This document shows positions 1 through 8,239 of a stretch of DNA of 15,370 nt, one piece after another. Source of the stretch: Clostridiaceae bacterium (lineage in GTDB: Bacteria > Bacillota > Clostridia > Saccharofermentanales > Fastidiosipilaceae); the NCBI GenBank assembly GCA_012800515.1, contig JAAZJE010000082.1:1-15370 (forward strand). The letters run 5' to 3'. The first letter of the stretch is position 1. Each line of letters opens with the position of its first letter. The position numbers were made by a program, and so were the translations under genes. The notes beneath the pieces are model-generated. The model did no database searches and was not told the origin of the DNA. It saw nothing but the letters and a program-made list of their open reading frames with translations.

Positions 1-2
1 CC

Positions 3-791
3 GCTCCGGAGTGGGCGCAGACCGTATTCCCCGATTTGCCGGTTGAGACGGCAGTTGAAGAATTGTGGAGGCTGATTTTCAAAGCGACTCGCGTCGATCA
101 GGATGATCCGATTGCCGCCTGGGAGACACATGACAAGTCGCTGAAGATTCATGAGAAATGGTTAAACGAGCAGAACTTTGCCAGCCTTCATTTTGAGGCG
201 CCGGGTACCGACTTAATCGTGCGTCTGACGGCCAACCATATCTGGAAAGGCGGTTCGGCCGAGACCGCCAAGGGTGAGAAGTTTATCCCGAACATGCCGA
301 CGGAGGAGGTTTTCAGCATGCCGCATGCCTACGGTGTCGACGGCACCGTGCGGGCGACTTTACCGCTGAGCCTGAGAGGCAGTCTGATCGATGACTTCAG
401 CTTCACGTTTAAGGACGGTGAAATTGTGGATTTCAGCGCCGGGCAGGGAGAGGATGTCCTGCGGGAACTGCTGGCGACCGATGAGGGCGCCAGGAGGCTC
501 GGGGAAGTGGCTCTGGTTTCTGTGAGTTCGCCGATTTATCAGAGCGGCGTACTCTTCAAAAACACTTTGTTCGATGAAAATGCCGCCTGTCATTTTGCTC
601 TGGGTGCGGCCTACAGCGAGAATATTCTCAACGGTGCCACACTTAACGACGAAGAGAAGCGGGAGCAGGGAATGAATGCGTCAATGATTCATGTTGACTT
701 CATGATCGGTTCTGCCGAGCTCGATGTGACCGGACGCAGGGCGGACGAAACGGAAGTGCCGATTCTCCGTGCCGGTGAATGGGTAATTTAA
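3..791 (+). CDS. M29-family aminopeptidase (AmpS/AmpT/PepS type), C-terminal part
   Basis: The reading frame is open from the window edge (first full codon GCT at 3), so the true start lies upstream and only the C-terminal 262 or so residues are visible. The TTG at 36 is internal. Motifs fit the M29 thermophilic metalloaminopeptidases. Counting from codon 36, these are PTEEV near residue 88, with an acidic metal ligand, LGEVALV near 155, DENAACHFALG near 180, and MIHVDFMIG near 217, with the His and Asp ligands. Members are cytosolic dimeric exopeptidases that use two metal ions and remove N-terminal residues from peptides. The visible length and the C-terminal end after the HVDFMIG block fit the family. 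The stop lies 23 bases before the nfnA start, but a functional link to nfnAB is not evident. The family call is confident; substrate preference cannot be read. Confidence 0.88.
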   Translation, partial: APEWAQTVFPDLPVETAVEELWRLIFKATRVDQDDPIAAWETHDKSLKIHEKWLNEQNFASLHFEAPGTDLIVRLTANHIWKGGSAETAKGEKFIPNMPTEEVFSMPHAYGVDGTVRATLPLSLRGSLIDDFSFTFKDGEIVDFSAGQGEDVLRELLATDEGARRLGEVALVSVSSPIYQSGVLFKNTLFDENAACHFALGAAYSENILNGATLNDEEKREQGMNASMIHVDFMIGSAELDVTGRRADETEVPILRAGEWVI

Positions 792-814
792 GGAAGCAAA
801 ATAGAGGAAATCCC

Positions 815-1684
815 GTGTATAAAATACTGACAAAACGAGAATTGAATGATACCGTGACGATGATGGAGGTTGAGGCGCCGCTGATTGCCGCCAAGGCCAA
901 AGCGGGTCAGTTTATTATCTTCCGTGTGGACGAATACGGTGAACGCATTCCCTTGACTGTGGCCGGCACAGATATGGAGCGCGGAGCGGTGATGATTATT
1001 TTCCAGAAAGTGGGTAAAGGCACCCAACGTCTGGGCGCTTTGGAGGTCGGCGATGCGATTTTGGACTTTGTCGGACCGTTGGGGCGCCCGTCCGCTCTGG
1101 AAGGGTATGAGCATGCCTGTGTGGTTGGTGGCGGTGTGGGTTGTGCCATAGCTTATCCGTCGGCGAAAGAGCTTCATGCGCAGGGCACGGAGGTCACGGT
1201 TATTGCCGGCTTCCGTAGCAAGGACATTGTTATTCTTGAGGACGAATTTAGGACTATTGCCGATGAACTGCACATTACGACGGATGACGGTTCGTACGGA
1301 ACCAAAGGCTTCGTCACGGATAAGCTGAAAGAGCTTATTACTCAGCGGGAGACGGAGGGACGCCCGCCTTTTGATCTGGTCGTGGCGATCGGCCCGGTAG
1401 TGATGATGAAGTTTGTCGCCAAGTTGACGGCCGAATACGGCATCAAAACCCTGGTCAGCCTAAATCCTATCATGGTTGACGGTACCGGGATGTGTGGCGG
1501 TTGCCGTGTCACCGTGAATAACGAGATTAAATTCGCCTGTGTCGACGGCCCCGAATTCGACGGTCATCAGGTGGATTTTGACGAGTTAATCTTGCGGAAC
1601 AATATGTATCGTGATCAGGAGAGCAAAGGCAAACCTCACTATTGCCGAATCGGCCTGACGACGGCAAAAGATGAAGAAGAGTAG
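815..1684 (+). CDS. nfnA: NfnA: NADH-dependent ferredoxin:NADP+ oxidoreductase, small (FAD/2Fe-2S) subunit
   Basis: This is the small subunit of the NfnAB transhydrogenase, in the dihydroorotate dehydrogenase electron-transfer subunit (PyrK-like) fold family. It binds FAD and NAD(H) and a [2Fe-2S] cluster. From the GTG at 815 the protein has 289 residues. The FAD-binding RIPLTVA lies at 44-50 and the nucleotide-binding GGGVGC at 105-110. The cluster region is D222, C227, C230 and C242 (VDGTGMCGGC, then FACVDG); one Asp plus three Cys is the ligand set known for Nfn. The GTG start is preferred because GAGGAAA sits 4 bases upstream and VYKIL matches the usual family N-terminus. An in-frame ATG at 779 would add 12 residues and overlap the aminopeptidase stop. 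nfnB follows after 11 bases, so the pair is surely co-translated. Older annotations call such proteins sulfide dehydrogenase subunit beta. Confidence 0.93.
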   Translation: MYKILTKRELNDTVTMMEVEAPLIAAKAKAGQFIIFRVDEYGERIPLTVAGTDMERGAVMIIFQKVGKGTQRLGALEVGDAILDFVGPLGRPSALEGYEHACVVGGGVGCAIAYPSAKELHAQGTEVTVIAGFRSKDIVILEDEFRTIADELHITTDDGSYGTKGFVTDKLKELITQRETEGRPPFDLVVAIGPVVMMKFVAKLTAEYGIKTLVSLNPIMVDGTGMCGGCRVTVNNEIKFACVDGPEFDGHQVDFDELILRNNMYRDQESKGKPHYCRIGLTTAKDEEE

Positions 1685-1695
1685 GGGACGCGGAA

Positions 1696-3129
1696 ATGGA
1701 AGTACAGCATAGAAAACCCAATATGTCTCTTACCAAGGTACCGATGCCGCATCAGGATCCCATTGAGCGCGCTTCCAACTTTAATGAAGTGGCCCTGGGC
1801 TATACGGCCGAAATGGCTATGGAAGAGGCGAGGCGTTGTCTGCAGTGCAAGCATAGACCCTGTGTAAACGGCTGTCCGGTTCATGTTAAAATTCCGGAGT
1901 TCATTCATCTAGTCGCAGAGGGTGAATTTGCCGCCGCTTATGAAAAGATTCTCGAGACCAACTGCTTGCCTGCGGTTTGCGGCCGTGTATGTCCTCAGGA
2001 GAATCAATGCGAAGAGGTTTGCGCGCGCGGCATTAAGGGAGAGCCGGTCGGTATCGGCCGTCTTGAGCGCTTTGTCGCCGACTGGTATATGGAGAATGTG
2101 CGTAAGTCGATCAAAAAACTGCCGTCAAACGGGCACAAGGTAGCAATTATCGGCGGTGGACCCGCCGGACTGACTTGTGCCGGCGATTTGGCCGCTTTGG
2201 GCTATGAGGTAACGATATTTGAGGCGTTCCAAAAGGCGGGCGGTGTTTTGGTTTACGGAATTCCCGAGTTCCGTTTGCCCAAGGTGATTGTCGCCGCCGA
2301 GGTCGATTCGCTGATTCAGCGCGGTGTCAGGATTGAAACAAATATGGTTATCGGTCGGGTACTCTCGGTCGATGAACTGATTACCGATTACAATTTCGAG
2401 GCGATTTTCCTCGGCACCGGGGCCGGTCTGCCGGTTTTCCTGAAAATTCCCGGTATCGGCCTGCCCGGCGTCTATTCGGCCAATGAGTATCTGACTCGCG
2501 CCAATCTGATGAAGGCCTACGATCAGCGTTATGACACGCCGATCCGCATCAGCCGATCCGTCGCCGTGATCGGTGGCGGAAATGTGGCCATGGACGCTGC
2601 CCGCACGGCTTTGCGTCTGGGAGCGGAAAAGGTTTATATTGTTTACCGTCGTTCGGAGGCGGACATGCCGGCTCGTCTCGAGGAAGTCCATCATGCTAAG
2701 GAAGAAGGAATAGAGATTTTGGATTATACCGACATCGACGCCATTGAAGGCGCCGACGGAGGTGAAGTGAGTTCAATTCAGGTCCATAAAATGAGGCCGG
2801 GTGAACCGGATAAATCGGGTCGCCCGCGACCGATACCGGTTCCGGACTCGCAGTTTAGTCTTGAAGTGGATACGGTTATACTGGCTATCGGCACATCTCC
2901 AAACCCCTTGATTCGTCACACTACAGAAGGACTGGACTTTGACAAATGGGGCTGTCTCATTGCCGACGAGACAAGCGGAGCGACCAGCCGTAAGGGAGTA
3001 TTTGCCGGCGGCGATGCCGTAACCGGAGCGGCCACCGTCATTGAAGCGATGGGAGCCGGGAAAAAGGCCGCGGCGGCTATTCACGAATTCATTGCATCCG
3101 GACAACGCGCCGAGGTTCCGGAGAAATAG
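1696..3129 (+). CDS. nfnB: NfnB: ferredoxin:NADP+ oxidoreductase, large subunit (GltD-like flavoprotein)
   Basis: This 477-residue protein matches NfnB and the GltD/glutamate synthase small-subunit family. N-terminal cysteines C48, C51, C56, C60 and C90, C95, C99, C105, C109 provide ligands for two [4Fe-4S] clusters. An FAD Rossmann motif (IIGGGPAGL) lies at 151-159, an NADPH-binding motif (VIGGGNVAMD) at 291-300, and the closing FAD block GGDAVTGAATVIEAMGAG at 438-455. With NfnA it is expected to bifurcate electrons from two NADPH to ferredoxin and NAD+, or run in reverse. The ATG at 1696 has AGGGGA at 1683-1688, 7 bases upstream. A second in-frame ATG at 1723 lacks such a site. Such proteins are often misannotated as NADPH-dependent glutamate synthase. 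The nfnA neighbour and the absence of a large glutamate synthase subunit favour Nfn. Confidence 0.93.
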   Translation: MEVQHRKPNMSLTKVPMPHQDPIERASNFNEVALGYTAEMAMEEARRCLQCKHRPCVNGCPVHVKIPEFIHLVAEGEFAAAYEKILETNCLPAVCGRVCPQENQCEEVCARGIKGEPVGIGRLERFVADWYMENVRKSIKKLPSNGHKVAIIGGGPAGLTCAGDLAALGYEVTIFEAFQKAGGVLVYGIPEFRLPKVIVAAEVDSLIQRGVRIETNMVIGRVLSVDELITDYNFEAIFLGTGAGLPVFLKIPGIGLPGVYSANEYLTRANLMKAYDQRYDTPIRISRSVAVIGGGNVAMDAARTALRLGAEKVYIVYRRSEADMPARLEEVHHAKEEGIEILDYTDIDAIEGADGGEVSSIQVHKMRPGEPDKSGRPRPIPVPDSQFSLEVDTVILAIGTSPNPLIRHTTEGLDFDKWGCLIADETSGATSRKGVFAGGDAVTGAATVIEAMGAGKKAAAAIHEFIASGQRAEVPEK

Positions 3130-3135
3130 CTGGTT

Positions 3136-3993
3136 ATGGACATTGTCTTTATTCTAAAAGCGATTTTGCTGGGCATCATTGAGGGACTGACCGAGTTTTT
3201 GCCGATTTCCTCCACCGGCCATCTGATCATCTTCGGGCAGATTCTGGGTATGCCGGATAACGAATATATGAAAATGTTCGATGTCGTAGTTCAATTGGGT
3301 GCCATACTGGCCGTGCTCGTTCTGTTCTGGAAACGAATCACCACGCAATTAAAGGGTCTGTTGCGCGGTCGCCCGACTGCCTGGCGTTTCGTCTGGATTT
3401 GGTTTTTGGGCTGTCTGCCGGCGACAGTAGTGGGCTTTTTCTGTCATGACCTGATTAAGAAGTACCTGATGAATATCCCCGGAGTTGTCGCGGCTCTGCT
3501 TGTCGGGGCGATCCTGATGCTCTTTCTGGAAAAGTTTCTGGCGCCGCGGGCGAAATACTCCGAATTGGAAGATGTGACACCGTTACGTTCGTTGACGGTA
3601 GGTACGGCCCAGGTGCTCTCTCTATGGCCGGGCATGTCGCGTTCGGCCAGTACCATAATGGGCGGCTGGGCGATAGGGATGAATACCGCATTAGCGGCGG
3701 AGTTCTCGTTCTTCCTGGCGATTCCGATCATGTTTGGTGCTTCGGGATATTCGCTGTTTAAATTTTTGCGTTCGGCATCCGCCGGCGGCGGAGTCGGTCT
3801 AGTGACCGCTTTCTCCGCAACGGAAATAGTAGCCCTGGTTTTGGGCTTTATCACTGCCTTTGCGGTAGCGATGCTGGTAGTAGAAGCCTTTATGCGTTTC
3901 CTGCGCAATCACAAATTAGCTGTGTTTGCCTGGTATCGTTGCGGTCTGGCGGCCGTATTGCTGCTGCTCATGTTTACGGGTGTCATTCGATAA
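3136..3993 (+). CDS. uppP: Undecaprenyl-diphosphatase UppP (BacA family)
   Basis: This integral membrane phosphatase converts undecaprenyl diphosphate to undecaprenyl phosphate, the lipid carrier for peptidoglycan and other wall polymers. It has 285 residues, the usual size. The two signature motifs are intact: EGLTEFLPISSTGHL at 16-30 (catalytic E17, E21 and H29) and SLWPGMSRSAST at 162-173 (phosphate-binding R169). The rest is almost entirely hydrophobic helices, including 88-104, 115-131, 186-207, 230-252 and 264-282. The ATG lies 6 bases after the nfnB stop, with a GGAG at 3120-3123 inside the nfnB end, so it is probably read from the same transcript. Its placement immediately before a WalRK-like system and murA groups it with cell-wall functions. 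In other bacteria a high dose of this family gives bacitracin resistance. Confidence 0.96.
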   Translation: MDIVFILKAILLGIIEGLTEFLPISSTGHLIIFGQILGMPDNEYMKMFDVVVQLGAILAVLVLFWKRITTQLKGLLRGRPTAWRFVWIWFLGCLPATVVGFFCHDLIKKYLMNIPGVVAALLVGAILMLFLEKFLAPRAKYSELEDVTPLRSLTVGTAQVLSLWPGMSRSASTIMGGWAIGMNTALAAEFSFFLAIPIMFGASGYSLFKFLRSASAGGGVGLVTAFSATEIVALVLGFITAFAVAMLVVEAFMRFLRNHKLAVFAWYRCGLAAVLLLLMFTGVIR

Positions 3994-4014
3994 ATTGAGA
4001 GGAGATCGATCGAT

Positions 4015-4719
4015 ATGGAACCGAAAATTCTCGTAGTTGATGACGAACCGGCAATTGTAGAAATTCTGCAGGCCAATCTCGAGCGGGACGGCTATACTGT
4101 TGTCACCGCTTTTGACGGGCTGGAGGCACTGGCCCAGGCCGAACGTCACCAGCCGGATCTTATTCTGCTGGACTGTATGTTGCCCAGATTGGACGGTTTT
4201 GAGGTTTGCCGCAAGTTGCGCAACCGCACACAGGTTCCGATCCTGATGTTGACCGCCCGCAGCGAGGAAATCGATAAGGTGCTCGGCCTCGAGATCGGTG
4301 CCGACGACTATATCACCAAGCCGTTCAGTGTGCGTGAGGTTATGGCGCGGGTACGCGCCCAGTTGCGTCGGCAGAGCTTCGTTTCCGCCGACGAGCGCGA
4401 GCCGCGGCAGCTGAGCTTCAATAACGGTGAGTTACAGATCGACCTCGAGCTGCGCGACGTTTTTCTGAACGGACGTTCGGTGAATCTTTCCTATCGCGAG
4501 TACGAATTGGTACAGTTCCTGGCCTGCAATGCCGGACAGGTATTTTCCCGTGAGGATCTGCTCAAACACGTTTGGGGCTACGAGTATTACGGAGATGTCC
4601 GCACGGTCGACGTGACCATCCGTCGCGCCCGCGAGAAGATCGAGCCGGAGTCCGTCAATCCGGACTACAAATACATACTGACGCGTCGCGGACACGGCTA
4701 TTACTTCGTCAAAGCTTAA
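4015..4719 (+). CDS. walR: OmpR/PhoB-family response regulator, WalR (YycF/VicR)-like
   Basis: This is a 234-residue two-domain transcriptional regulator. The receiver domain (about 4-117) has the acidic pair D9 and D10, phosphoacceptor D53 (LILLDCMLP), T80 and K102. The winged-helix DNA-binding domain (about 133-232) has the YREYELVQFLA, VWGYEYYGDVRTVDV and TRRGHGYY blocks. EIDKVLGLEIGADDYITKPF and the wing region are very close to WalR of low-GC Gram-positives, which controls cell-wall hydrolases and wall homeostasis. Gene context (kinase, walJ and rlmH downstream) supports that over PhoP or another OmpR-type regulator. A strong GAGGAG at 3999-4004 precedes the ATG by 10 bases. The symbol rests on similarity plus synteny; PhoP-type identity cannot be fully excluded by eye. 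Confidence 0.85.
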   Translation: MEPKILVVDDEPAIVEILQANLERDGYTVVTAFDGLEALAQAERHQPDLILLDCMLPRLDGFEVCRKLRNRTQVPILMLTARSEEIDKVLGLEIGADDYITKPFSVREVMARVRAQLRRQSFVSADEREPRQLSFNNGELQIDLELRDVFLNGRSVNLSYREYELVQFLACNAGQVFSREDLLKHVWGYEYYGDVRTVDVTIRRAREKIEPESVNPDYKYILTRRGHGYYFVKA

Positions 4720-4740
4720 GGAATAAGGACCGGGAAATCA

Positions 4741-6114
4741 GTGGGATATTTGTGTTTTTTTGCGGCAACTCCTCAGGTGGCTTGGTATTGGCTCCCGGCG
4801 GCTGCGGCTATAGGTATGCTCGTTGTTCTGCTACCCTGGCTCATTTATCGGTTTATGACTCAGCGCAAACGCCGCCTGGATCAGCATCAGGTTTCGCATT
4901 TGACCCGCCGCTTCATTCAGGATCGGGAGCGGAATGAGGCACTCCTGGGTGATATCGATATTGGAATCGTGATATACGACCAGACCGGCCGCAGAATCCT
5001 GATCAATAAAAAGGCGATTGAACTGCTCGACGATAAAAAGCCCGAAACGCCGGATGAATTTTATGCCTGCTTTGCCGATCTGAGCAGTTTGCGGGCGATT
5101 CTGGCTCTGGGCGGAGATACCGCCGCGCAGATTGTCGAGAAGAATGACCGCACCCTGGAGATTTCCGCGCGCGTTTCGCGGCCGGAAGGTCAGCAGTTGG
5201 CGACGATATTCACTCTACAGGATCGCACCGACCAGACCCGCGAGGAACTACAACGCAAAATCTTTGTGGCCAATGTTTCGCATGAACTGAAGACGCCGCT
5301 GACAACGATCAAAACCTATTCGGAGTCTTTGTTGGACTGGGGACTGGCGGAAAAACAGCCGGCTTCGATCAGAAGAGATGTGCGACGTATTCACGAAGAT
5401 GCCCTACGGATGGAGAAGCTGGTCGCCGATCTCTCTCTCCTGACCAGCATCGACAGTCGAGGTCTGCAGCCGCATATGGAAGAGCAGGACATTGCCGGCA
5501 TAGTGCGTCAGACCGTGGAGCGTAGCCAACCATCCGCCGCCGCCAAACAAATTACGCTCTCCTGTCCGGACACGGGGCCGGTGCCGAATGTCTTTGTCGA
5601 GAAATCGTCGATCGAACAGATTGTCTCCAATCTGGTGATGAACGCGATTAAATATACGCAGAAGGGCGGCAATGTTCTGGTCTCGGTCAATGGTCTGGTG
5701 GATGAGGTCTATGTGAAGGTGGCGGACAACGGTCCGGGTATCGAGCCGCGACATCTGCCGCAGATCTTTAACCGCTTTTTCCGGGTCGATATGACCGGTT
5801 CGCAGGTCTTCGGCGGCACCGGGCTGGGACTGGCGATCGCCGATGAGTTGGCGCAGCTGCATGAGGGGCGCATCGAGGTGAGTAGCACGCTCGGCCTCGG
5901 CTCAACTTTTACGCTCTTTCTGCCGACCGCCCGCAAGGTATATCGCCGGGCAATAGACGATGCTTCACACAGTATCGAACATAAAAGTCCGCTGCAGACG
6001 GAAGTGCAACGAGTGTTATTAGAGCAATCTCGTGAATTAGGCTATACTGTTACAGGTTTGCCCGAATTGACGGCGGAACAGCGTGAAGCTCTGCTTCGCA
6101 CGTACAATGAATAG
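4741..6114 (+). CDS. walK: Sensor histidine kinase, WalK (VicK)-like, single transmembrane segment
   Basis: This 457-residue kinase should phosphorylate the adjacent regulator. One membrane segment (about 16-37, followed by the basic QRKRR) anchors it with almost no extracellular part. A PAS-like region (about 65-165) follows, and no clear HAMP domain is visible. The dimerisation/phosphoacceptor motif FVANVSHELKTPLTT contains H181. The ATPase domain has the N box (NLVMNAIKYT, N301), DNGPGI (329-334), NRFFRVD (344-350) and GGTGLGLAI (358-366). After the catalytic domain ends near 396 there is a 60-residue, mostly charged tail of unknown role. WalK of Bacillus has two membrane segments and an extracellular sensor; the single-segment form is like streptococcal VicK. 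The start is a GTG at 4741 with AAGGA at 4725-4729. The exact start is uncertain. Confidence 0.87.
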   Translation: MGYLCFFAATPQVAWYWLPAAAAIGMLVVLLPWLIYRFMTQRKRRLDQHQVSHLTRRFIQDRERNEALLGDIDIGIVIYDQTGRRILINKKAIELLDDKKPETPDEFYACFADLSSLRAILALGGDTAAQIVEKNDRTLEISARVSRPEGQQLATIFTLQDRTDQTREELQRKIFVANVSHELKTPLTTIKTYSESLLDWGLAEKQPASIRRDVRRIHEDALRMEKLVADLSLLTSIDSRGLQPHMEEQDIAGIVRQTVERSQPSAAAKQITLSCPDTGPVPNVFVEKSSIEQIVSNLVMNAIKYTQKGGNVLVSVNGLVDEVYVKVADNGPGIEPRHLPQIFNRFFRVDMTGSQVFGGTGLGLAIADELAQLHEGRIEVSSTLGLGSTFTLFLPTARKVYRRAIDDASHSIEHKSPLQTEVQRVLLEQSRELGYTVTGLPELTAEQREALLRTYNE

Positions 6115-6136
6115 CGAGAGAGGATAGGGAAGGCGA

Positions 6137-7411
6137 TTGGCACAGTATATAATTTCCGGCAGGGCCAGACTGGAGGGATCCGTTGTTGTCAGCGGTTCCA
6201 AAAATGCGGCTCTGGGTATAGTCGCGGCGGCACTGCTCTCCGACGACCCCTGCTATTTGGAAAATGTTCCCGATATAGATGATATTCGCGTAATGATTGC
6301 GATGTGTCGCACGATCGGCGCCGTGGTTGAGCGTCGGGAGGACGGCATATTGTTTATCGATCCGCGTTCGATTTACACCTGTGAGGTGCTCGATGACAAC
6401 CCGCGCAAGATTCGCGGCTCATACTATTTGCAGGGAGCCTTGCTGGGGCGGATGAACCGGGTAAAGATCGCTTCGCCGGGGGGATGCAATTTGGGACCCC
6501 GTCCGACCGATATCCATAATCGCGGCTTCGAGTCGCTGGGAGCCACGGTCAATGTCGAGTCCGGTATCGTTACGCTGGAGGCGAAGGATCTGACCGGCGG
6601 CAATTGCTATGTGGAGCGCAGTGTCGGCGCTACGATCAATATCATGCTCGGCGCGGTAAAGGCGCGCGGTACGACGACGATTGAGAACGCAGCCCGTGAG
6701 CCGCATGTGGTCGACGTCGCCAGCTTCCTCAACTCAATGGGGGCGAATATTAAGGGTGCGGGAACCGACGTTATTCGCATTACCGGCGTACCGTATCTGG
6801 GCGCACGCAATTCGCACGTTGAATATGCTGTGATTCCGGATCAGATTGAGGCCGGAACTTTCATGATTGCCGCGGCGTTGACGCACGGCGATGTCATTGT
6901 CCGTAATGTCATTCCCAAGCATCAGGAGGCATTGATGGCAAAGCTGCAGGAGATGGGCGTCAATGTTGAGAACAACGGCGACTGGGTTCGGGTTTCACTG
7001 GACGAGGATAAGACATTAGAGTCGGTTAACGTGAACGCTGTAGTCTATCCGGGTTTCCCTACCGATATGCAGCCGCAGATGACCGTATTGTTGACGCAGG
7101 CCAACGGACGCAGCCGTATGACCGAGAATATTTACGAAAACCGTTTCCAGTATTTACCCGACTTGATCAGCATGGGCGCAAACATTGACCTAAGCGGACG
7201 GGTGGCGAATGTTTACGGTCCGACCCGGCTGAGCGGGAATTGGGTCAGCGCACATGATTTGCGTGCCGGCGCGGCGATGGTGCTTGCCGGTATGGCGGCG
7301 GAAGGACATACAACAGTCAACGATGCGCATCTGATTCAGCGCGGATATGTTGATTTCATTGATAAGTTGAACAGTATCGGTGCCAAAATCAGTTTCCGTA
7401 ATGATGACTAG
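6137..7411 (+). CDS. murA: UDP-N-acetylglucosamine 1-carboxyvinyltransferase MurA
   Basis: MurA transfers enolpyruvate from phosphoenolpyruvate to UDP-GlcNAc, the first committed step of peptidoglycan synthesis, in the cytosol. The 424 residues match the family length. The motifs are SGSKNAAL (K22, N23), the catalytic loop SPGGCNLGPRPTDIH with C117, and YPGFPTDMQPQ with D309 as the likely general base. C117 is the residue alkylated by fosfomycin in other bacteria, so an intrinsic Cys-to-Asp resistant form is not present. Translation starts at a TTG (6137, MAQYIISG), with AGGATAGGGAAGG just upstream. It lies 22 bases after the kinase gene and 21 before walJ, an unusual insertion into a walRK-walJ cluster. 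Many Firmicutes have two MurA paralogues; which one this is cannot be told. Confidence 0.96.
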   Translation: MAQYIISGRARLEGSVVVSGSKNAALGIVAAALLSDDPCYLENVPDIDDIRVMIAMCRTIGAVVERREDGILFIDPRSIYTCEVLDDNPRKIRGSYYLQGALLGRMNRVKIASPGGCNLGPRPTDIHNRGFESLGATVNVESGIVTLEAKDLTGGNCYVERSVGATINIMLGAVKARGTTTIENAAREPHVVDVASFLNSMGANIKGAGTDVIRITGVPYLGARNSHVEYAVIPDQIEAGTFMIAAALTHGDVIVRNVIPKHQEALMAKLQEMGVNVENNGDWVRVSLDEDKTLESVNVNAVVYPGFPTDMQPQMTVLLTQANGRSRMTENIYENRFQYLPDLISMGANIDLSGRVANVYGPTRLSGNWVSAHDLRAGAAMVLAGMAAEGHTTVNDAHLIQRGYVDFIDKLNSIGAKISFRNDD

Positions 7412-7432
7412 AAGGAAAACGGAAGGGTAGAT

Positions 7433-8227
7433 TTGCGGCGGGTCAGAACAATAGTCAGCGGAAGTAGCGGCAATGCAACTCTTGTCGGGGTTGGCGGGCA
7501 CTTTATAGTTATCGATGCCGGTTGTACCTTACGGGCTTTATGCGCGGCGTTGCGTGATCTGGGCGCCGGTTTGGACGATATTTCCGCCATTCTGCTTACG
7601 CACGAACATTATGACCATGTCAAAGGTCTCGGTCCGATCGTGCGCGGAACGCGGGCGGAGATATATGCCTCCGAGGGAACCCTTGCGGCCCTGGACAATG
7701 ACGATAAACTGCCGTCAGGGATGATATACCGCCTTTTGCGGGCGGAGCAGGAGATTGACTTGCCGGCGGATCTGGGCGTTTTGCCTTTTGCCGTTTCCCA
7801 TGACGCGGCCGAACCGCTGGGCTTTGTTTTCAGCCAAGGCGAGCATCGTTTGGGTTATATGACGGATACGGGACAGGTCGAAGCACTGGCCCGGCAGAAT
7901 TTGACCGGTTGCGGCCGCGTGATTTTGGAGTCGAATTACGATCCGCAAATGTTGCGGGACGGACCCTATCCCTATCCGCTCAAGATGCGGATACAGAGTC
8001 GGCAGGGTCATTTGTCTAATTTTGCCGCCGCCGAATTAGCTCACTTTTTGATCGAACAAGGCGTGGAACAAATAACTTTGGCGCATTTGAGTCAGGAAAA
8101 TAACACCCCGGCCCAAGCGCGTCGGACTTTTCGGCAATATCTCACCAACCGTTCGGTCGACTGGAGTCTCGAAGATAATTTAACGATAGCGCCGCGTTTG
8201 CAGGCCTCGGCGGCCTTGGCCTGGTAG
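7433..8227 (+). CDS. walJ: WalJ/YycJ/VicX-type metallo-beta-lactamase-fold hydrolase
   Basis: This 264-residue cytosolic protein has the metallo-beta-lactamase fold. Metal ligands are visible in order: THEHYDH at 56-62 (H57, H59, D61, H62), SHD at 122-124 (H123), TDTG at 144-147 (D145), and a late GHLSN/LAHLSQENN region with H193 and H218. SGSSGNATL at the N-terminus and LESNYD at 165-170 are typical of the YycJ/WalJ/VicX group. That group sits in walRK operons and has been linked to DNA-related nuclease activity and coordination of division with wall growth; its exact substrate is unsettled. The TTG start at 7433 has GGAAGGG at 7421-7427 just upstream. The stop lies 12 bases before rlmH. Position and motifs together make the family call strong. 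Confidence 0.88.
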   Translation: MRRVRTIVSGSSGNATLVGVGGHFIVIDAGCTLRALCAALRDLGAGLDDISAILLTHEHYDHVKGLGPIVRGTRAEIYASEGTLAALDNDDKLPSGMIYRLLRAEQEIDLPADLGVLPFAVSHDAAEPLGFVFSQGEHRLGYMTDTGQVEALARQNLTGCGRVILESNYDPQMLRDGPYPYPLKMRIQSRQGHLSNFAAAELAHFLIEQGVEQITLAHLSQENNTPAQARRTFRQYLTNRSVDWSLEDNLTIAPRLQASAALAW

Positions 8228-8239
8228 GGTGGGCGACGC

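Noticed and set aside
779..814. ATG at 779 as the start of nfnA, overlapping the aminopeptidase stop
   Set aside because: The extra 12 residues do not fit the family N-terminus, and the GTG at 815 has a clear ribosome site just upstream.
1696..3129. Glutamate synthase small subunit as the identity of nfnB
   Set aside because: The adjacent nfnA and the lack of a glutamate synthase large subunit point to the transhydrogenase instead.
3444..3908. Minus-strand frame of 154 codons opposite uppP
   Set aside because: uppP motifs are intact across the same bases, and the antisense product has no family features.
4004..4014. GATCGATCGAT palindrome before the walR start
   Set aside because: It is a simple short self-complementary repeat next to a normal ribosome site, with no further structure.
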